55,090 bases of DNA, taken from the NCBI GenBank assembly GCA_903858475.1, contig CAIOIZ010000099.1:1-55090 (forward strand), read 5' to 3'. Both the position numbers and the translations under genes were made by a program. Below, one piece after another: positions 15,377 through 25,620 of the stretch. The notes beneath the pieces were generated by a model. It made no database searches and was not told the origin of the DNA. It saw nothing but the letters and a program-made list of their open reading frames with translations. Within the stretch, counting starts at the first letter, position 1; each line of letters starts with the position of its first letter. Origin of the DNA: an uncultured Bacteroidota bacterium. GTDB taxonomy: Bacteria > Bacteroidota > Bacteroidia > Chitinophagales > Chitinophagaceae.

Positions 15377-15817
15377 TTATTTCTTATTCTTAAAAAAGAT
15401 GACGCCATTCTTGATATCTGCAGACAGATTCTGAATGGTTGTAGAAACGAATAATTTAATCAATTGCTGTTTAATGGTTTTATATTGAGCATGCATTGGA
15501 CAGGGTTGTATTTCGGAGCAACGCTTTAATCCCAGCACACATTTTTCCAAAACATCATCCTCGCCCATTGCTTGTAAGATAGCCCTAGCAGGTAATTTTT
15601 TCGCTTTTTCGGAAATATAAAAGCCGCCATTAGGGCCCCTGACAGAACTGATGATTTTATTGTTTTTTGTAAGGGATTGCAAAATTTTTGCAGTGAAAGA
15701 TTTGGGAGAACCGATGGCTGATGCAATTTCCTCAATGCCTAATTTATTATCCGCTGAACTTTTCTGAGCGATATAAATAGTAGCCCTTAGTGCGTATTCC
15801 GTTGCCTTTGAAAACAT
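15377..15817 (-). CDS. Rrf2-family Fe-S transcription regulator, NsrR/IscR-like
   Basis: This 146-residue winged-helix regulator begins MFSKATEYALRA, the standard Rrf2 start. It has the DNA-reading helix region SPKSFTAKILQSL (37-49) and the wing RGPNGGFYI (60-68). Three cysteines (Cys93, Cys100, Cys106) lie where NsrR and IscR bind their iron-sulfur cluster. It is the last gene after norC-norB-queD on the same strand. The natural inference is a nitric-oxide-responsive regulator of the nitric oxide reductase, but an IscR-type or redox role cannot be excluded. Confidence 0.85.
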   Translation of the reverse strand: MFSKATEYALRATIYIAQKSSADNKLGIEEIASAIGSPKSFTAKILQSLTKNNKIISSVRGPNGGFYISEKAKKLPARAILQAMGEDDVLEKCVLGLKRCSEIQPCPMHAQYKTIKQQLIKLFVSTTIQNLSADIKNGVIFFKNKK

Positions 15818-15859
15818 AAGGTGAAATTAAATGTTGAATAGATTTATTATTGTTCTTGA

Positions 15860-16288
15860 TTAATCTGCCATCCACTCGGCATAGGAATCCTTGGTTTCAA
15901 ATAATTTTAATTGTACTAATCGAATGGGCGCATTCATTTTTAAATTCAATTGATCTTTAATAAAAATGAGCAGGTTTTCCGCAGTTGGCTCTACCTCCCA
16001 TATCAATAAGTTTTCTTGTTCTGCTATAGCAGGAAATTGTTGTAGAAAAGCAGTTGACAAAACGATTTTGTGATCAAATAATTCTGTGATGGTATTATTC
16101 ACCATTTTTTTAATCTCTTTAAAATCTATTACAAAGCCTGGTGTAGGAATATAGCTGTCCCCACTATATTGTGAAGCAACTGTTACATGCAATTCATATG
16201 AATGGCCGTGTATGTTTTTGCAGGCGCCTTGATAACCATGAATGGCATGAGCGGTTTCGAAATGAACAATTTTAGTAAGACGAATCAT
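15860..16288 (-). CDS. queD: 6-carboxytetrahydropterin synthase / PTPS family
   Basis: This 142-residue enzyme of the 6-pyruvoyl-tetrahydropterin synthase fold makes 6-carboxy-tetrahydropterin in queuosine (preQ0) synthesis. Zinc ligands are His14, His27 and His29 (FETAHAI and NIHGHSYEL), the catalytic Cys is Cys23, and the C-terminal EPTAENL and LFETKDSYAEW motifs are typical of QueD. It sits between norB (60 bp upstream) and the Rrf2 gene (42 bp downstream), an odd place for a queuosine gene. A role in other pterin synthesis is possible. Confidence 0.9.
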   Translation of the reverse strand: MIRLTKIVHFETAHAIHGYQGACKNIHGHSYELHVTVASQYSGDSYIPTPGFVIDFKEIKKMVNNTITELFDHKIVLSTAFLQQFPAIAEQENLLIWEVEPTAENLLIFIKDQLNLKMNAPIRLVQLKLFETKDSYAEWMAD

Positions 16289-16348
16289 ATAGCACTTAAT
16301 AAATTTTAAAGTAAATATTTTTATCCCGATTGCAAACCATCGCTGCTG

Positions 16349-17701
16349 TTAATCCTCCGTTCTTAGATAAGCTTTGAATAAATTTTTTACTAAAGGATAC
16401 AGCATGAGTAGGAAGCCTACAATCATTACAATACCTGCATTTAATACAGTATCAAAGTAGGGTCGCAATTGTTCCATCATAGTATTAAAAGCTGTTCTTT
16501 CTGCTGACATTTGCCAATGTGCTTTTGCTATACCGGCGAATATCAAGCTAAGCCAAAATACCAATAAGGAGATATTGGTAATCCAAAATCCAAACCTAAT
16601 AAGTACAAAAGCGGATGGTTTCATTTGAACATCTGAATCATGCAGCATATCAAAGGCAAATGATAAAAGCAAAAATGTATTGATACCAATGGTAGTACCC
16701 ATGGTATGCGCTACTGTAAAATGGGTGCCATGTGTATAAACATTGATAGCGGGAATCGACATTACTATGGCTTGTACTAGATTTAAAAATACCCAAAAAT
16801 CGGCAGCGGCTAACATCCGAAATGACATGATATGAAAATGTCTTTGAGCAGTGGAAATGGTAGTTCTCCAAGTATAGATGATTCTTCCAAATATAAAAAG
16901 CTCTGTCATGCTGATGGCATAACTAACATATTGAATATACTGATGGGTTGGCAATGTATAAATATGGTGCCCCCAATTAAATAGTAAATTAGTGAACCCG
17001 GTAAAATAGAGCACGAAAGCCATAGGAGAACGGCCTGCTTCTTTGTTGCCACTTATTTTTTCCATCAAAAAAATGCTGCTTCCATATATCAACATATTCC
17101 AGGTACCTACCATGGACCCATAAGATTTCCACTGTACAGTCATATCATTGATGATATTGTTGCGGAAATAGGGCAATAACCATAAATAAGATTCTAGAAA
17201 TGTAAATAAGAAAAAGACGATGCCTGTGAGCCACATCCAAACATATACAGGTTGTTTCTTTAAAGTGCCGAGTGATACTATAAAATTAATTAGAAAAAGT
17301 ATCCATCCTACTGCAATGGGCATGGCCAGAAAAGGATGAAATTCCCAATATTCTCTACCCCCAAATTCGCCAAAGCAATAGGATATTAGAATAAAAATAA
17401 TGGTAATCAGAAAGATCATAAACTGAACTTTCGCTAATAATGGGAAGCGCAGTTTTTTCCCATTATACTGTTGAAGATAAGTAAACACGCTGCCCATTGC
17501 GGCAACGATAATCCAAAACACTACTGCACTTACATGCAGTGGGCGCATTTTTTCAAAGGACAATTGTTGCTTTAAAAAATTAGGCAAGATATATTGTGCT
17601 GCAGCACCTAAGCCAAAAATCATTCCTACAGACAATAACAGCAAGCCTGTTAGTACAAATAATTTGGCAGTGGAAAAATGTTTATTGTGCAATGGTTCCA
17701 T
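16349..17701 (-). CDS. norB: Heme-copper oxidase family subunit I, nitric oxide reductase NorB-like
   Basis: This 450-residue integral membrane protein has about 12 helices. Heme and metal ligands are visible: His in RPLHVSAVVFW (low-spin heme), NWGHHIY (metal-B site), and THGTHFTVAHTMGTT with paired histidines near the high-spin heme. The motif GTWNMLIYGSSIFLMEKISG is typical of the NorB/short cbb3-like group. It pairs with the NorC-like cytochrome gene, whose end it overlaps by 20 bp if the start is ATG 17701; an upstream ATG at 17749 gives a 16-residue longer form. The likely reaction is 2 NO to N2O with electrons from NorC. An oxygen-reducing role cannot be excluded from sequence alone. 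Confidence 0.8.
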   Translation of the reverse strand: MEPLHNKHFSTAKLFVLTGLLLLSVGMIFGLGAAAQYILPNFLKQQLSFEKMRPLHVSAVVFWIIVAAMGSVFTYLQQYNGKKLRFPLLAKVQFMIFLITIIFILISYCFGEFGGREYWEFHPFLAMPIAVGWILFLINFIVSLGTLKKQPVYVWMWLTGIVFFLFTFLESYLWLLPYFRNNIINDMTVQWKSYGSMVGTWNMLIYGSSIFLMEKISGNKEAGRSPMAFVLYFTGFTNLLFNWGHHIYTLPTHQYIQYVSYAISMTELFIFGRIIYTWRTTISTAQRHFHIMSFRMLAAADFWVFLNLVQAIVMSIPAINVYTHGTHFTVAHTMGTTIGINTFLLLSFAFDMLHDSDVQMKPSAFVLIRFGFWITNISLLVFWLSLIFAGIAKAHWQMSAERTAFNTMMEQLRPYFDTVLNAGIVMIVGFLLMLYPLVKNLFKAYLRTED

Positions 17702-18083
17702 TAGAATGAATTGTAAATGTTCGTGGGTCTGATTTACCGGAAGCGTCAACGCTTTTCAAATAGGCAATCAAATCTTTCAATTCTATATCAGATAAATGAA
17801 AAGCAGGCATGGTCCTAGGGCCAAAATTGACCAGGGGTTTAATATAATCTGCACCTTTCAATGAGTAAATATTGGTAAGATCGGGGCCCAAGTACCCCCC
17901 CAACCCATAAATTTGGTGACAAGCATTGCAGTTGTACTTTTGCCAAACCATTTTCCCATCTTCGGCATTGGGGTCAACAGCATATTTGTTAACCGGTAAA
18001 CGGTAATAAATATAGGAGGAGTAGCTCAAAAAAGCAATCACCAACAATGTTACAACAACCATCTTTCGAGAATCAGCAGCCAT
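17682..18083 (-). CDS. norC: NorC-like membrane-anchored cytochrome c
   Basis: This 133-residue protein has one N-terminal membrane anchor (about residues 8-28) and a monoheme cytochrome c domain with heme motif CNACH at 52-56. GLGGYLGPDLTNI follows, and Met92 in TMPAFH is the likely axial ligand. The G-x-G-x-Y-x-x-P-D/E-L pattern is characteristic of NorC. It is the first gene of the cluster and feeds electrons to the adjacent NorB-like subunit. A good Bacteroidota promoter lies 27 bp upstream. Confidence 0.85.
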   Translation of the reverse strand: MAADSRKMVVVTLLVIAFLSYSSYIYYRLPVNKYAVDPNAEDGKMVWQKYNCNACHQIYGLGGYLGPDLTNIYSLKGADYIKPLVNFGPRTMPAFHLSDIELKDLIAYLKSVDASGKSDPRTFTIHSNGTIAQ

Positions 18084-18110
18084 AAGGAAATTTCAAGACA
18101 TAATTAAGGA

Positions 18111-18142
18111 CAAATTTATCCATATTTATTATATTTGCCCAA
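18111..18142 (-). promoter_or_regulatory. Promoter of the norC-norB cluster
   Basis: On the minus strand, TTG (18140-18142), a 21-nt spacer and TAAATTTG (18111-18118) fit the Bacteroidota -33/-7 promoter. The norC start codon is 27 nt further on. No clear Rrf2 or FNR-type palindrome was recognised near it. Confidence 0.5.
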
Positions 18143-18274
18143 TCTTTTTATTGTAAAATTAAACTTTTCAGCAGCTAAATTACTGATGTATTCCAGTTTT
18201 TTACTCCCCCATGTCAATTCCAATTAAACATATAAAATTCAAGTATAATATCAATTATTTATATTCAAACGCAG

Positions 18275-18282
18275 TAGATTTG
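18275..18282 (+). promoter_or_regulatory. TAnnTTTG box upstream of the thioesterase gene
   Basis: TAGATTTG lies 11 nt before ATG 18294 and 29 nt before the internal ATG 18312. It fits the -7 consensus. No convincing -33 box is seen. Confidence 0.35.
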
Positions 18283-18293
18283 TCTGCTGTATC

Positions 18294-18797
18294 ATGGCTC
18301 AACTCAATCATATGAAAAAACCCATCCCATCTAAATCGCCCAGTGCTTCCATTATAATAAAAACCGAAGTGGTTTGCCCCAATGACACTAATCCCATGGA
18401 TATTTTACAAGGTGGTCGCTTAGTGGAATGGATGGACATTGCAGCTGCAGTTTGTGCGCAAACACACTCAGGAAAAATATGTGTTACTGCTTCTATCAAC
18501 CAGGTGGATTTTAATGCACCAGCCAAAATTGGAGATATTATAAGCATTCATGCATGTATCACAAGGGCTTTTAATAGTTCCATGGAAATTTTTGTACAGT
18601 CCTTTGCCCGTAAAGTACTGGAAGAAAAAAAATACCTGATCAGTGAAGCCTATTTTAGTTTTGTGGCATTAGATGGGAATGGGAATGCAACGCCTGTTTT
18701 GAGCATAAAACCTGAAACCAAGGAGGAGAAAAAGCAATATAAAACAGCGTTGCTAAGGAGGCAGAAAAAAATCGAACTTAAAAAAGTCAGCAAATAA
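18294..18797 (+). CDS. Acyl-CoA thioesterase, hotdog fold (YciA-like)
   Basis: This 167-residue single hotdog-domain protein is predicted to hydrolyse acyl-CoA thioesters in the cytoplasm. Family signatures are NPMDILQGGRLVEWMDIAAA (about 33-52, with the catalytic Asp in WMD) and the following strand pattern VDFNAPAKIGDII. The Lys/Arg-rich tail is common in this group. A start at ATG 18312 (MKKPIPSK) is equally possible and would leave a normal leader after the promoter box. It is transcribed divergently from norC and followed after 5 bp by the U32 gene. Confidence 0.85.
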   Translation: MAQLNHMKKPIPSKSPSASIIIKTEVVCPNDTNPMDILQGGRLVEWMDIAAAVCAQTHSGKICVTASINQVDFNAPAKIGDIISIHACITRAFNSSMEIFVQSFARKVLEEKKYLISEAYFSFVALDGNGNATPVLSIKPETKEEKKQYKTALLRRQKKIELKKVSK

Positions 18798-18802
18798 CAA
18801 AG

Positions 18803-20053
18803 ATGTCGATCCAGTCAAATATATCATTGCTTGCTCCAGCGGGTTCATTCGAATCATTACAAGCTGCTATTCAGGCTGGAGCCAATTCGGTTTATTTTGG
18901 AGTGGAGCAATTAAATATGCGCGCGCGTTCTGCTGGTGGATTTGTGATAGCTGATTTAAAAACCATTAGCAATATTTGTAAAAAGGCCGGTATTAAATCC
19001 TACATCACATTAAATACCATCATGTACGAACATGATATGCAATTATTGCAAAACATTTTAAAGGAAGTTAAAAAGCAAGAGATTGATGCTGTAATAGGAG
19101 CCGATTTTGCAGTAATTGAATATTGCAGACAAATGAATATCCCCTTGCATGTTTCTACGCAGGCCAATATTAGCAATATTGAAGCAGTACAATTTTTTGC
19201 GCCTTTTTCGGACGTAGTGGTATTGGCTAGAGAGCTCACTTTAAAACAAACTGCACAAATCAACCAAGAAATCAGTCGCAGAAATATCCGCGGGGTATCT
19301 GGAGAGTTGATGAAAACTGAAATTTTTGTTCATGGTGCACTTTGTATGGCCATTTCTGGAAAATGTTATTTAAGTCTGCATTCCCAAAATGCCTCTGCCA
19401 ACCGTGGCGCCTGTATTCAAAATTGCAGAAGGCCCTATAAAGTAACAGATGCAGAAACAAATGAAGAGTTGCTAATCGATAATGAATATATTTTCTCCCC
19501 CAAAGATCTATGCACGATTGATATTTTAGACCAGGTTTTGGATAGTGGTGTATCGGTATTGAAAATTGAAGGAAGGAGTAAGGGGCCGGAGTATGTATAT
19601 ACTGTTACCAAATGTTATCGGGAGGCTATTGAATCCCTCCACAACAATACCTATACCCCTGAAAAAATAAAAAACTGGTTGGAACAATTGTCTACGGTGT
19701 ATAATCGTGGATTTTGGGAGGGTTATTATTTAGGCAGGCAGTTGGGTGAATGGACTTCACAGCCTGGCTCGATTGCAACAGAGAAAAAAATATATTTGGG
19801 CAAGGCTGAAAAATATTATCCGAAAATTAAAGTAGGAGAATTTTTAATTGAGGCTGGCTCCATCAAGGAAGGTGACAGCATTATGATAACAGGACCTAGC
19901 TTTGGCATGATCAAAGAAAAGCTAGACACCTTAACAGTAAATGGAAATCCACACTCAATTGCCATCAAAGGAGATAGAATCACTTTCCCCATTGAACATA
20001 AAATTTCTTCAAAAGACAAGTTGTATAAAATAGTAGATGCAGACAATGGCTAA
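18803..20053 (+). CDS. U32-family protein, TrhP-like (tRNA hydroxylation)
   Basis: This 416-residue protein starts with LLAPAGSFESLQAAIQAGANSVYFG, the TIM-barrel start of peptidase family U32. The family signature is E-x-F-V-H-G-A-L-C (about 169-177), then SGKCYLS, SANRGAC and QNCRRPY. The four cysteines bind an Fe-S cluster in characterised relatives. A C-terminal beta-barrel part (about 330-416) is present. Despite the name, family members TrhP, RlhA and UbiU/UbiV are hydroxylation factors. By length and signature this is closest to TrhP, which makes 5-hydroxyuridine at tRNA position 34. It overlaps a ferredoxin gene, a plausible electron donor. Confidence 0.82.
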   Translation: MSIQSNISLLAPAGSFESLQAAIQAGANSVYFGVEQLNMRARSAGGFVIADLKTISNICKKAGIKSYITLNTIMYEHDMQLLQNILKEVKKQEIDAVIGADFAVIEYCRQMNIPLHVSTQANISNIEAVQFFAPFSDVVVLARELTLKQTAQINQEISRRNIRGVSGELMKTEIFVHGALCMAISGKCYLSLHSQNASANRGACIQNCRRPYKVTDAETNEELLIDNEYIFSPKDLCTIDILDQVLDSGVSVLKIEGRSKGPEYVYTVTKCYREAIESLHNNTYTPEKIKNWLEQLSTVYNRGFWEGYYLGRQLGEWTSQPGSIATEKKIYLGKAEKYYPKIKVGEFLIEAGSIKEGDSIMITGPSFGMIKEKLDTLTVNGNPHSIAIKGDRITFPIEHKISSKDKLYKIVDADNG

Positions 20054-20267
20054 GATTATTCACTACAGAAATAAATGTATTGGTTGTGGAATTTGCTATG
20101 AACAGCAACCAGCATTTTGGAGGATGTCGAAAAAAGACGGTAAAGCCACTTTGCTAAAAGCAACTGCTAAAAAAGATTTATTTATTTTAAGTATTCCCCT
20201 TGACGCTGTTGAACATACAAAAGAAATTGCCAAGGCTTGTCCTGTTAGAATTATTAAAGTAAACTAA
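20046..20267 (+). CDS. Small 4Fe-4S ferredoxin
   Basis: This 73-residue ferredoxin (from ATG 20046; an ATG at 20037 adds three residues) has a CxxCxxC motif (CIGCGIC) and a distal CP (KACPVRI) that together bind one 4Fe-4S cluster. It overlaps the end of the U32 gene by 8 bp and precedes the split-barrel flavoprotein gene by 5 bp, so the three are almost surely co-transcribed. It is likely an electron carrier for the U32 hydroxylation factor. That link is inferred from context. Confidence 0.85.
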   Translation: MAKIIHYRNKCIGCGICYEQQPAFWRMSKKDGKATLLKATAKKDLFILSIPLDAVEHTKEIAKACPVRIIKVN

Positions 20268-20272
20268 TCCCT

Positions 20273-20698
20273 ATGAAAGTTAAAATTGATGAATTTATTA
20301 CCAAACAACATTGTGCTAATATTTGCTGCATTGATGAAGCAGGTCATCCTTATTGTTTCAGTTGCTTTTATACTTATGACAAAGAAAATACTTTGCTCTA
20401 TTTCAAATCTTCAGAAAATACAAAGCATGGTGGCATGATGTTAAAGAATAGAATATTAGCTGGCTCTATTCTTCCAGATAAATTAAATTTTTTACAAATC
20501 AAGGGAATTCAATTGCAAGGCCGTTTAATTGAAAAAGGAAATTCACTCAGTTTAAATGCTTCTAGTCAATATTACAAACAACACCCCACTGCCTTAGCGA
20601 TGCCCGGAGAAATATGGGTAATTCAGTTAGACAGTATTAAATTTACTGACAATACCCTTGGATTTGGAAGTAAAATAAATTGGACTAGACAAGTATAG
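20273..20698 (+). CDS. Split-barrel FMN-binding protein (pyridoxamine-phosphate-oxidase-like)
   Basis: This 141-residue protein has the split beta-barrel pattern of PNPOx-like proteins: LATI-type first strand (CANICCIDEAGHPYCFSC, about 14-31), YFKSSENTKHGGM (about 43-55) and a second half ending in GEIWVIQLDSIKF. It is related to YhbP-type proteins, which in enterobacteria also sit near U32 genes. A flavin-linked redox role with the ferredoxin is possible. The actual substrate is unknown. Confidence 0.75.
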   Translation: MKVKIDEFITKQHCANICCIDEAGHPYCFSCFYTYDKENTLLYFKSSENTKHGGMMLKNRILAGSILPDKLNFLQIKGIQLQGRLIEKGNSLSLNASSQYYKQHPTALAMPGEIWVIQLDSIKFTDNTLGFGSKINWTRQV

Positions 20699-20970
20699 TA
20701 GAAAAAACTTTCGAAATAAAAGCTCCACTGTAAAAGAAAGTACGCAAAGCATTATTCTATTGGTATTTAGCCATTATAGCAGGGCCTTTTATTTGCCCTT
20801 ATTTTTTAACATAAAAGGAAGGGTCCCTCGTGGGATATATCAAATAATTATTAACCTAATTAAAGACATTTTTGTCCTTTATAAGGTTTATCTTCGTTTG
20901 CTAGCATTTGTGCGGACTCCTTTCTTACTACTTCCACTCCAATGCTTTTTATTTACTTATTCTTTTTTGC
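20699..20970. other. Intergenic region before the 600-residue protein gene
   Basis: This stretch is AT-rich. A frame open from 20908 could add 21 residues to the next protein, but those residues are hydrophobic and low in similarity to what follows, so I treat them as non-coding. A CCTTTATAAGG near-palindrome at about 20876-20886 is the only local symmetry seen. Confidence 0.4.
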
Positions 20971-22773
20971 ATGTACAACACCCCTCATCATTCCTTTCAT
21001 ATTCCCGTTATGGGATTGGCTTATACTGTCGACACCCCGATTAAAGTAGCACCCTATGGCATCTCCTCGGTAATGTCTATAGTAGAAGATCGCTTAATAG
21101 AGATGATGCGCAAACATTATTATCCGACTATGGGCTGGCAATACCATGCCATTCCTGCTCATATTCCTGATAGCAGGGCCAAAAGAATTACCGACTACTT
21201 GAATATGGTGAATTTCATGGTGCAGGAGCAAGTAGATAAAATAAAATCGGCAGCCTTTGAAGCAGGCTCAGAAATTGTCAAATATTTCGAGCTGTTGCCA
21301 GAAGAAAATCGTCTCAAACAATTATATCGACAAATGATGAATTCAGGCATTCAACCTGAAAAAGAAAAAATAGAGCATTACCTGCGTTCACAAATTATTC
21401 CGGGTGCGATTGATGTAAATATCATGACCAAGACAGATCGCAATAATTATGAAAAAGATGGTAGTTTAATTGAAGATGGTTCAGACGCAGTTGCTGCATT
21501 AAGGGGCTATGCAAAAAGCAACCTGACCAATTCATCGGTTATATTTTCTGCTGGCATGAATCCAAGATTGTATAATTATTTGGGCAACTGTGAGGCATTC
21601 TTCATGAATGAACAAGGGCAATTCAATAAAAAAATAATTATTAAAGTAAGTGATTATCGCTCTGCGCTGATTCAGGGTAAATACCTTGCCAAAAAAGGGC
21701 TTTGGGTAAGTGAGTTTAGAATTGAATCGGGGCTGAATTGTGGTGGACACGCATTTGCGACAGAAGGCTATTTAATGGGTCCTATTTTAGAAGAATTCCA
21801 AACGAAAAAACAGGAATTGATTGATAGCTTGTTTGAACTGTACAATGATGCGCAATTTAAAAAAACCAATCAATGGTTGACGACAGCACCTGTCATTAAT
21901 TTATCTGCTCAGGGTGGTATTGGAACCTATGAGGAGGATATCTTTCTCCATCAACAATATAAATTGAATAGTACTGGTTGGGGTACTCCTTTTTTATTAG
22001 TGCCAGAAGCCACTACGGTGGATCCTGATACTATTAACTTATTAATTAAGGCAGAAGAAAAGGATATTGAATTAAGTTATAATTCACCATTAGGAGTAAG
22101 GTTTTATTATTTAAAAGGAAGCAGTGCAGAAAAAGAAAAATTAGACAGAATTGCAAAGGGGCACCCTGGCAGTCCTTGTTCGGAAAAACACCTGGCCTTC
22201 AATACTGAATTTACACAGGAATCTGTTTGTACTGCATCACGTCAATACCAGGAATTAAAGATTGCATCGCTCGATACAATGGAATTGACGGAAAAGGAAT
22301 ATAATATTCAGTTGAAAGAAGTTTTAGCAAAAGAATGCCTTTGTGTAGGCTTAAGTAATGCAGCTGCCATTTGCCATAAAGAAGTATTTATAAAAAAAAG
22401 GAATGAGGTCAATATTTGCCCAGGTCCCAATATTGTAAATTTTTCCGAAGTGGTGAGTTTACAAACCATGATTGACCATATTTATGGAAGAGTCAATATC
22501 ATGAATCGGTCAGAGAGGCCGCATATGTTCATTGCAGAATTGAATATGTATTTAGACTATCTAAAAGAACAAATTGAAAAAGATATTGACGCTGATACTT
22601 TTGACAAAAAGAAAAAATACTATGCCGGATTTTATCAAAATTTAAGAGCCGGCATTCTCTATTATCGTACTTTAAAAAATATCGCCAAAGAAAATAGACA
22701 GGCTTTTGTAAAAGCTTTGTTTTATGCCGATTTAGAATTAGACGCTTTACAATACCAATATAGTTTTAATTAA
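20971..22773 (+). CDS. Conserved Bacteroidota protein of unknown function, about 600 residues
   Basis: This protein has 600 residues from ATG 20971 (MYNTPHHSFHIPVMG). I do not recognise a named domain with certainty. Segments such as IPVMGLAYTVDTPIKVAPYGISSV near the start, GLNCGGHAFATEGYLMGP in the middle (about 255-272) and SAQGGIGT (about 310-317) followed by TGWGTPFLLVPEATTVD look like loops of a TIM-barrel flavoenzyme of the nitronate-monooxygenase type. Cys-rich spots (KECLCVGLSNAAA, NICPGPN) lie near 480-520. It has no signal peptide, so it is cytoplasmic. A bidirectional terminator follows. A flavin or metal role is a guess. Confidence 0.75.
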   Translation: MYNTPHHSFHIPVMGLAYTVDTPIKVAPYGISSVMSIVEDRLIEMMRKHYYPTMGWQYHAIPAHIPDSRAKRITDYLNMVNFMVQEQVDKIKSAAFEAGSEIVKYFELLPEENRLKQLYRQMMNSGIQPEKEKIEHYLRSQIIPGAIDVNIMTKTDRNNYEKDGSLIEDGSDAVAALRGYAKSNLTNSSVIFSAGMNPRLYNYLGNCEAFFMNEQGQFNKKIIIKVSDYRSALIQGKYLAKKGLWVSEFRIESGLNCGGHAFATEGYLMGPILEEFQTKKQELIDSLFELYNDAQFKKTNQWLTTAPVINLSAQGGIGTYEEDIFLHQQYKLNSTGWGTPFLLVPEATTVDPDTINLLIKAEEKDIELSYNSPLGVRFYYLKGSSAEKEKLDRIAKGHPGSPCSEKHLAFNTEFTQESVCTASRQYQELKIASLDTMELTEKEYNIQLKEVLAKECLCVGLSNAAAICHKEVFIKKRNEVNICPGPNIVNFSEVVSLQTMIDHIYGRVNIMNRSERPHMFIAELNMYLDYLKEQIEKDIDADTFDKKKKYYAGFYQNLRAGILYYRTLKNIAKENRQAFVKALFYADLELDALQYQYSFN

Positions 22774-22788
22774 TTGCCAATATCATGA

Positions 22789-22819
22789 AAAAGCCCTTTC
22801 TCTTAGAGAAAGGGCTTTT
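22789..22819. terminator. Strong bidirectional terminator
   Basis: AAAAGCCCTTTCTC (22789-22802) and GAGAAAGGGCTTTT (22806-22819) form a perfect 14-bp stem with a 3-nt loop between two convergent genes. Confidence 0.95.
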
Positions 22820-22848
22820 CAATTGTATTCATTCTTGGTTTAACTACT

Positions 22849-24234
<1,386 letters not shown>

Positions 24235-24246
24235 TTATTTTAAAAT

Positions 24247-25620
24247 TTATTGAATGGGTTTTAGTTTGGCAGTAAAATGTCGAAGGGTGGGCGCTTCTTC
24301 AATGATTGTAAGTCCTTTGATGGCTTTGCGTTGTTCGAATACTTCAATGATTACTTCGGCTACATAATCAATATGGCTTTGCGTGTATACACGTCTTGGG
24401 ATGGCTAATCGAACCAATTCCAAAGCAGCAGGTATCAATTCATGTTGGTCGTTGTATTTTCCAAACATGAGTGAACCAATTTCTACAGCGCGAATACCAC
24501 CATGCAAATACAATGCTCCTACCAAGGCCTGTCCAGGATATTGATGAACTGGAATATGATCTAGGAATGCTTTGGCATCTAAGTAAACTGCATGTCCACC
24601 TGCCGGTAGCATTACCGGTACACCCGCAGCTTCTAATTTATTGGTGATATATTCGATACTTCTAATGCGGTACTGAAGATAATGCTCATCCAATACTTCT
24701 TTCAATCCAATGGCAATGGCTTCCAAATCGCGGCCGGCTAATCCCCCATAGGTAGGAAACCCTTCAGTAAGGATGAGTAGGTTGCGGCATTGTTGTGCCA
24801 ATGTTTCATCGTGCATGGCTAAAAATCCGCCGATATTGGCGAAGGCATCTTTTTTTGCACTCATCGTACATCCGTCGGCGTGAGAAAATAATTCCCGTGC
24901 AATTTCTTTTACAGAAATATCGGCATAGCCAGGCTCACGTAGTTTGATAAAATAACTATTTTCAGCAAACCGACAGGCATCAATAAATAATGGGATATGG
25001 TGTTCGTGGCAAACTGCCTTAACTGCCTTTATATTTCCCATACTCACGGGCTGCCCACCGCCAGAATTATTGGTAACAGTGATAATACAAAGTGGAATAT
25101 TAGCGGCTCCTTTTTCTTCGATAAAGGCTTTGAGTGCTTCCACATCCATATTGCCTTTAAAAGGTGCGGGGATGGTGGGATGTTTGCCTGCTTCTCCAAT
25201 AAAATCTACTCCTTCTGCTCCGGAATATTCTATATTGGCGCGAGTGGTATCAAATAAGGTATTGCTCACAAAATATTTGCCCTTACCACCCAAAATACTA
25301 AATAGAATTTTTTCAGCAGCCCTTCCTTGATGGGCAGGTATTACATGGGGCATATGCGTAATATCCTGTACCGCATCTTTAAAACGAAAATAGCTAGGGC
25401 TCCCGGCATAGGATTCATCTCCTTTCATGATACCAGCCCATTGATCACTGCTCATGGCACTGGTGCCGCTATCGGTCAATAGGTCGATGAGTACATCATT
25501 GGAATGAATTAGAAAAGGGTTGTAATCTGCATTCTTTAATACTTCTACCCTGTATTCGGGCGTCGTGAAAAATATGGGCTCAACAGATTTAATTTTGAAA
25601 GGCTCTATAATGGTCTTCAT
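24247..25620 (-). CDS. tnaA: Tryptophanase
   Basis: This 457-residue PLP enzyme cleaves L-tryptophan to indole, pyruvate and ammonia. MSAKKDAF carries the PLP lysine. Tryptophanase-specific residues are the Asp in TLFDTTR and the His in LRHFTAKL near the C-terminus. GIRAVEIGSLMFG and [16 protein letters not shown] also fit. It is the first gene of a two-gene operon with tpl. No tnaC-like leader peptide gene was seen upstream on this strand. A possible -7 box, TAGTTTTG, lies at 25738-25745, about 118 bp upstream. Confidence 0.92.
   Translation of the reverse strand: MKTIIEPFKIKSVEPIFFTTPEYRVEVLKNADYNPFLIHSNDVLIDLLTDSGTSAMSSDQWAGIMKGDESYAGSPSYFRFKDAVQDITHMPHVIPAHQGRAAEKILFSILGGKGKYFVSNTLFDTTRANIEYSGAEGVDFIGEAGKHPTIPAPFKGNMDVEALKAFIEEKGAANIPLCIITVTNNSGGGQPVSMGNIKAVKAVCHEHHIPLFIDACRFAENSYFIKLREPGYADISVKEIARELFSHADGCTMSAKKDAFANIGGFLAMHDETLAQQCRNLLILTEGFPTYGGLAGRDLEAIAIGLKEVLDEHYLQYRIRSIEYITNKLEAAGVPVMLPAGGHAVYLDAKAFLDHIPVHQYPGQALVGALYLHGGIRAVEIGSLMFGKYNDQHELIPAALELVRLAIPRRVYTQSHIDYVAEVIIEVFEQRKAIKGLTIIEEAPTLRHFTAKLKPIQ

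Noticed and set aside
20908-20970. Upstream extension of the 600-residue protein
   Set aside because: Adds 21 hydrophobic residues without family-like sequence; ATG 20971 gives a natural start.
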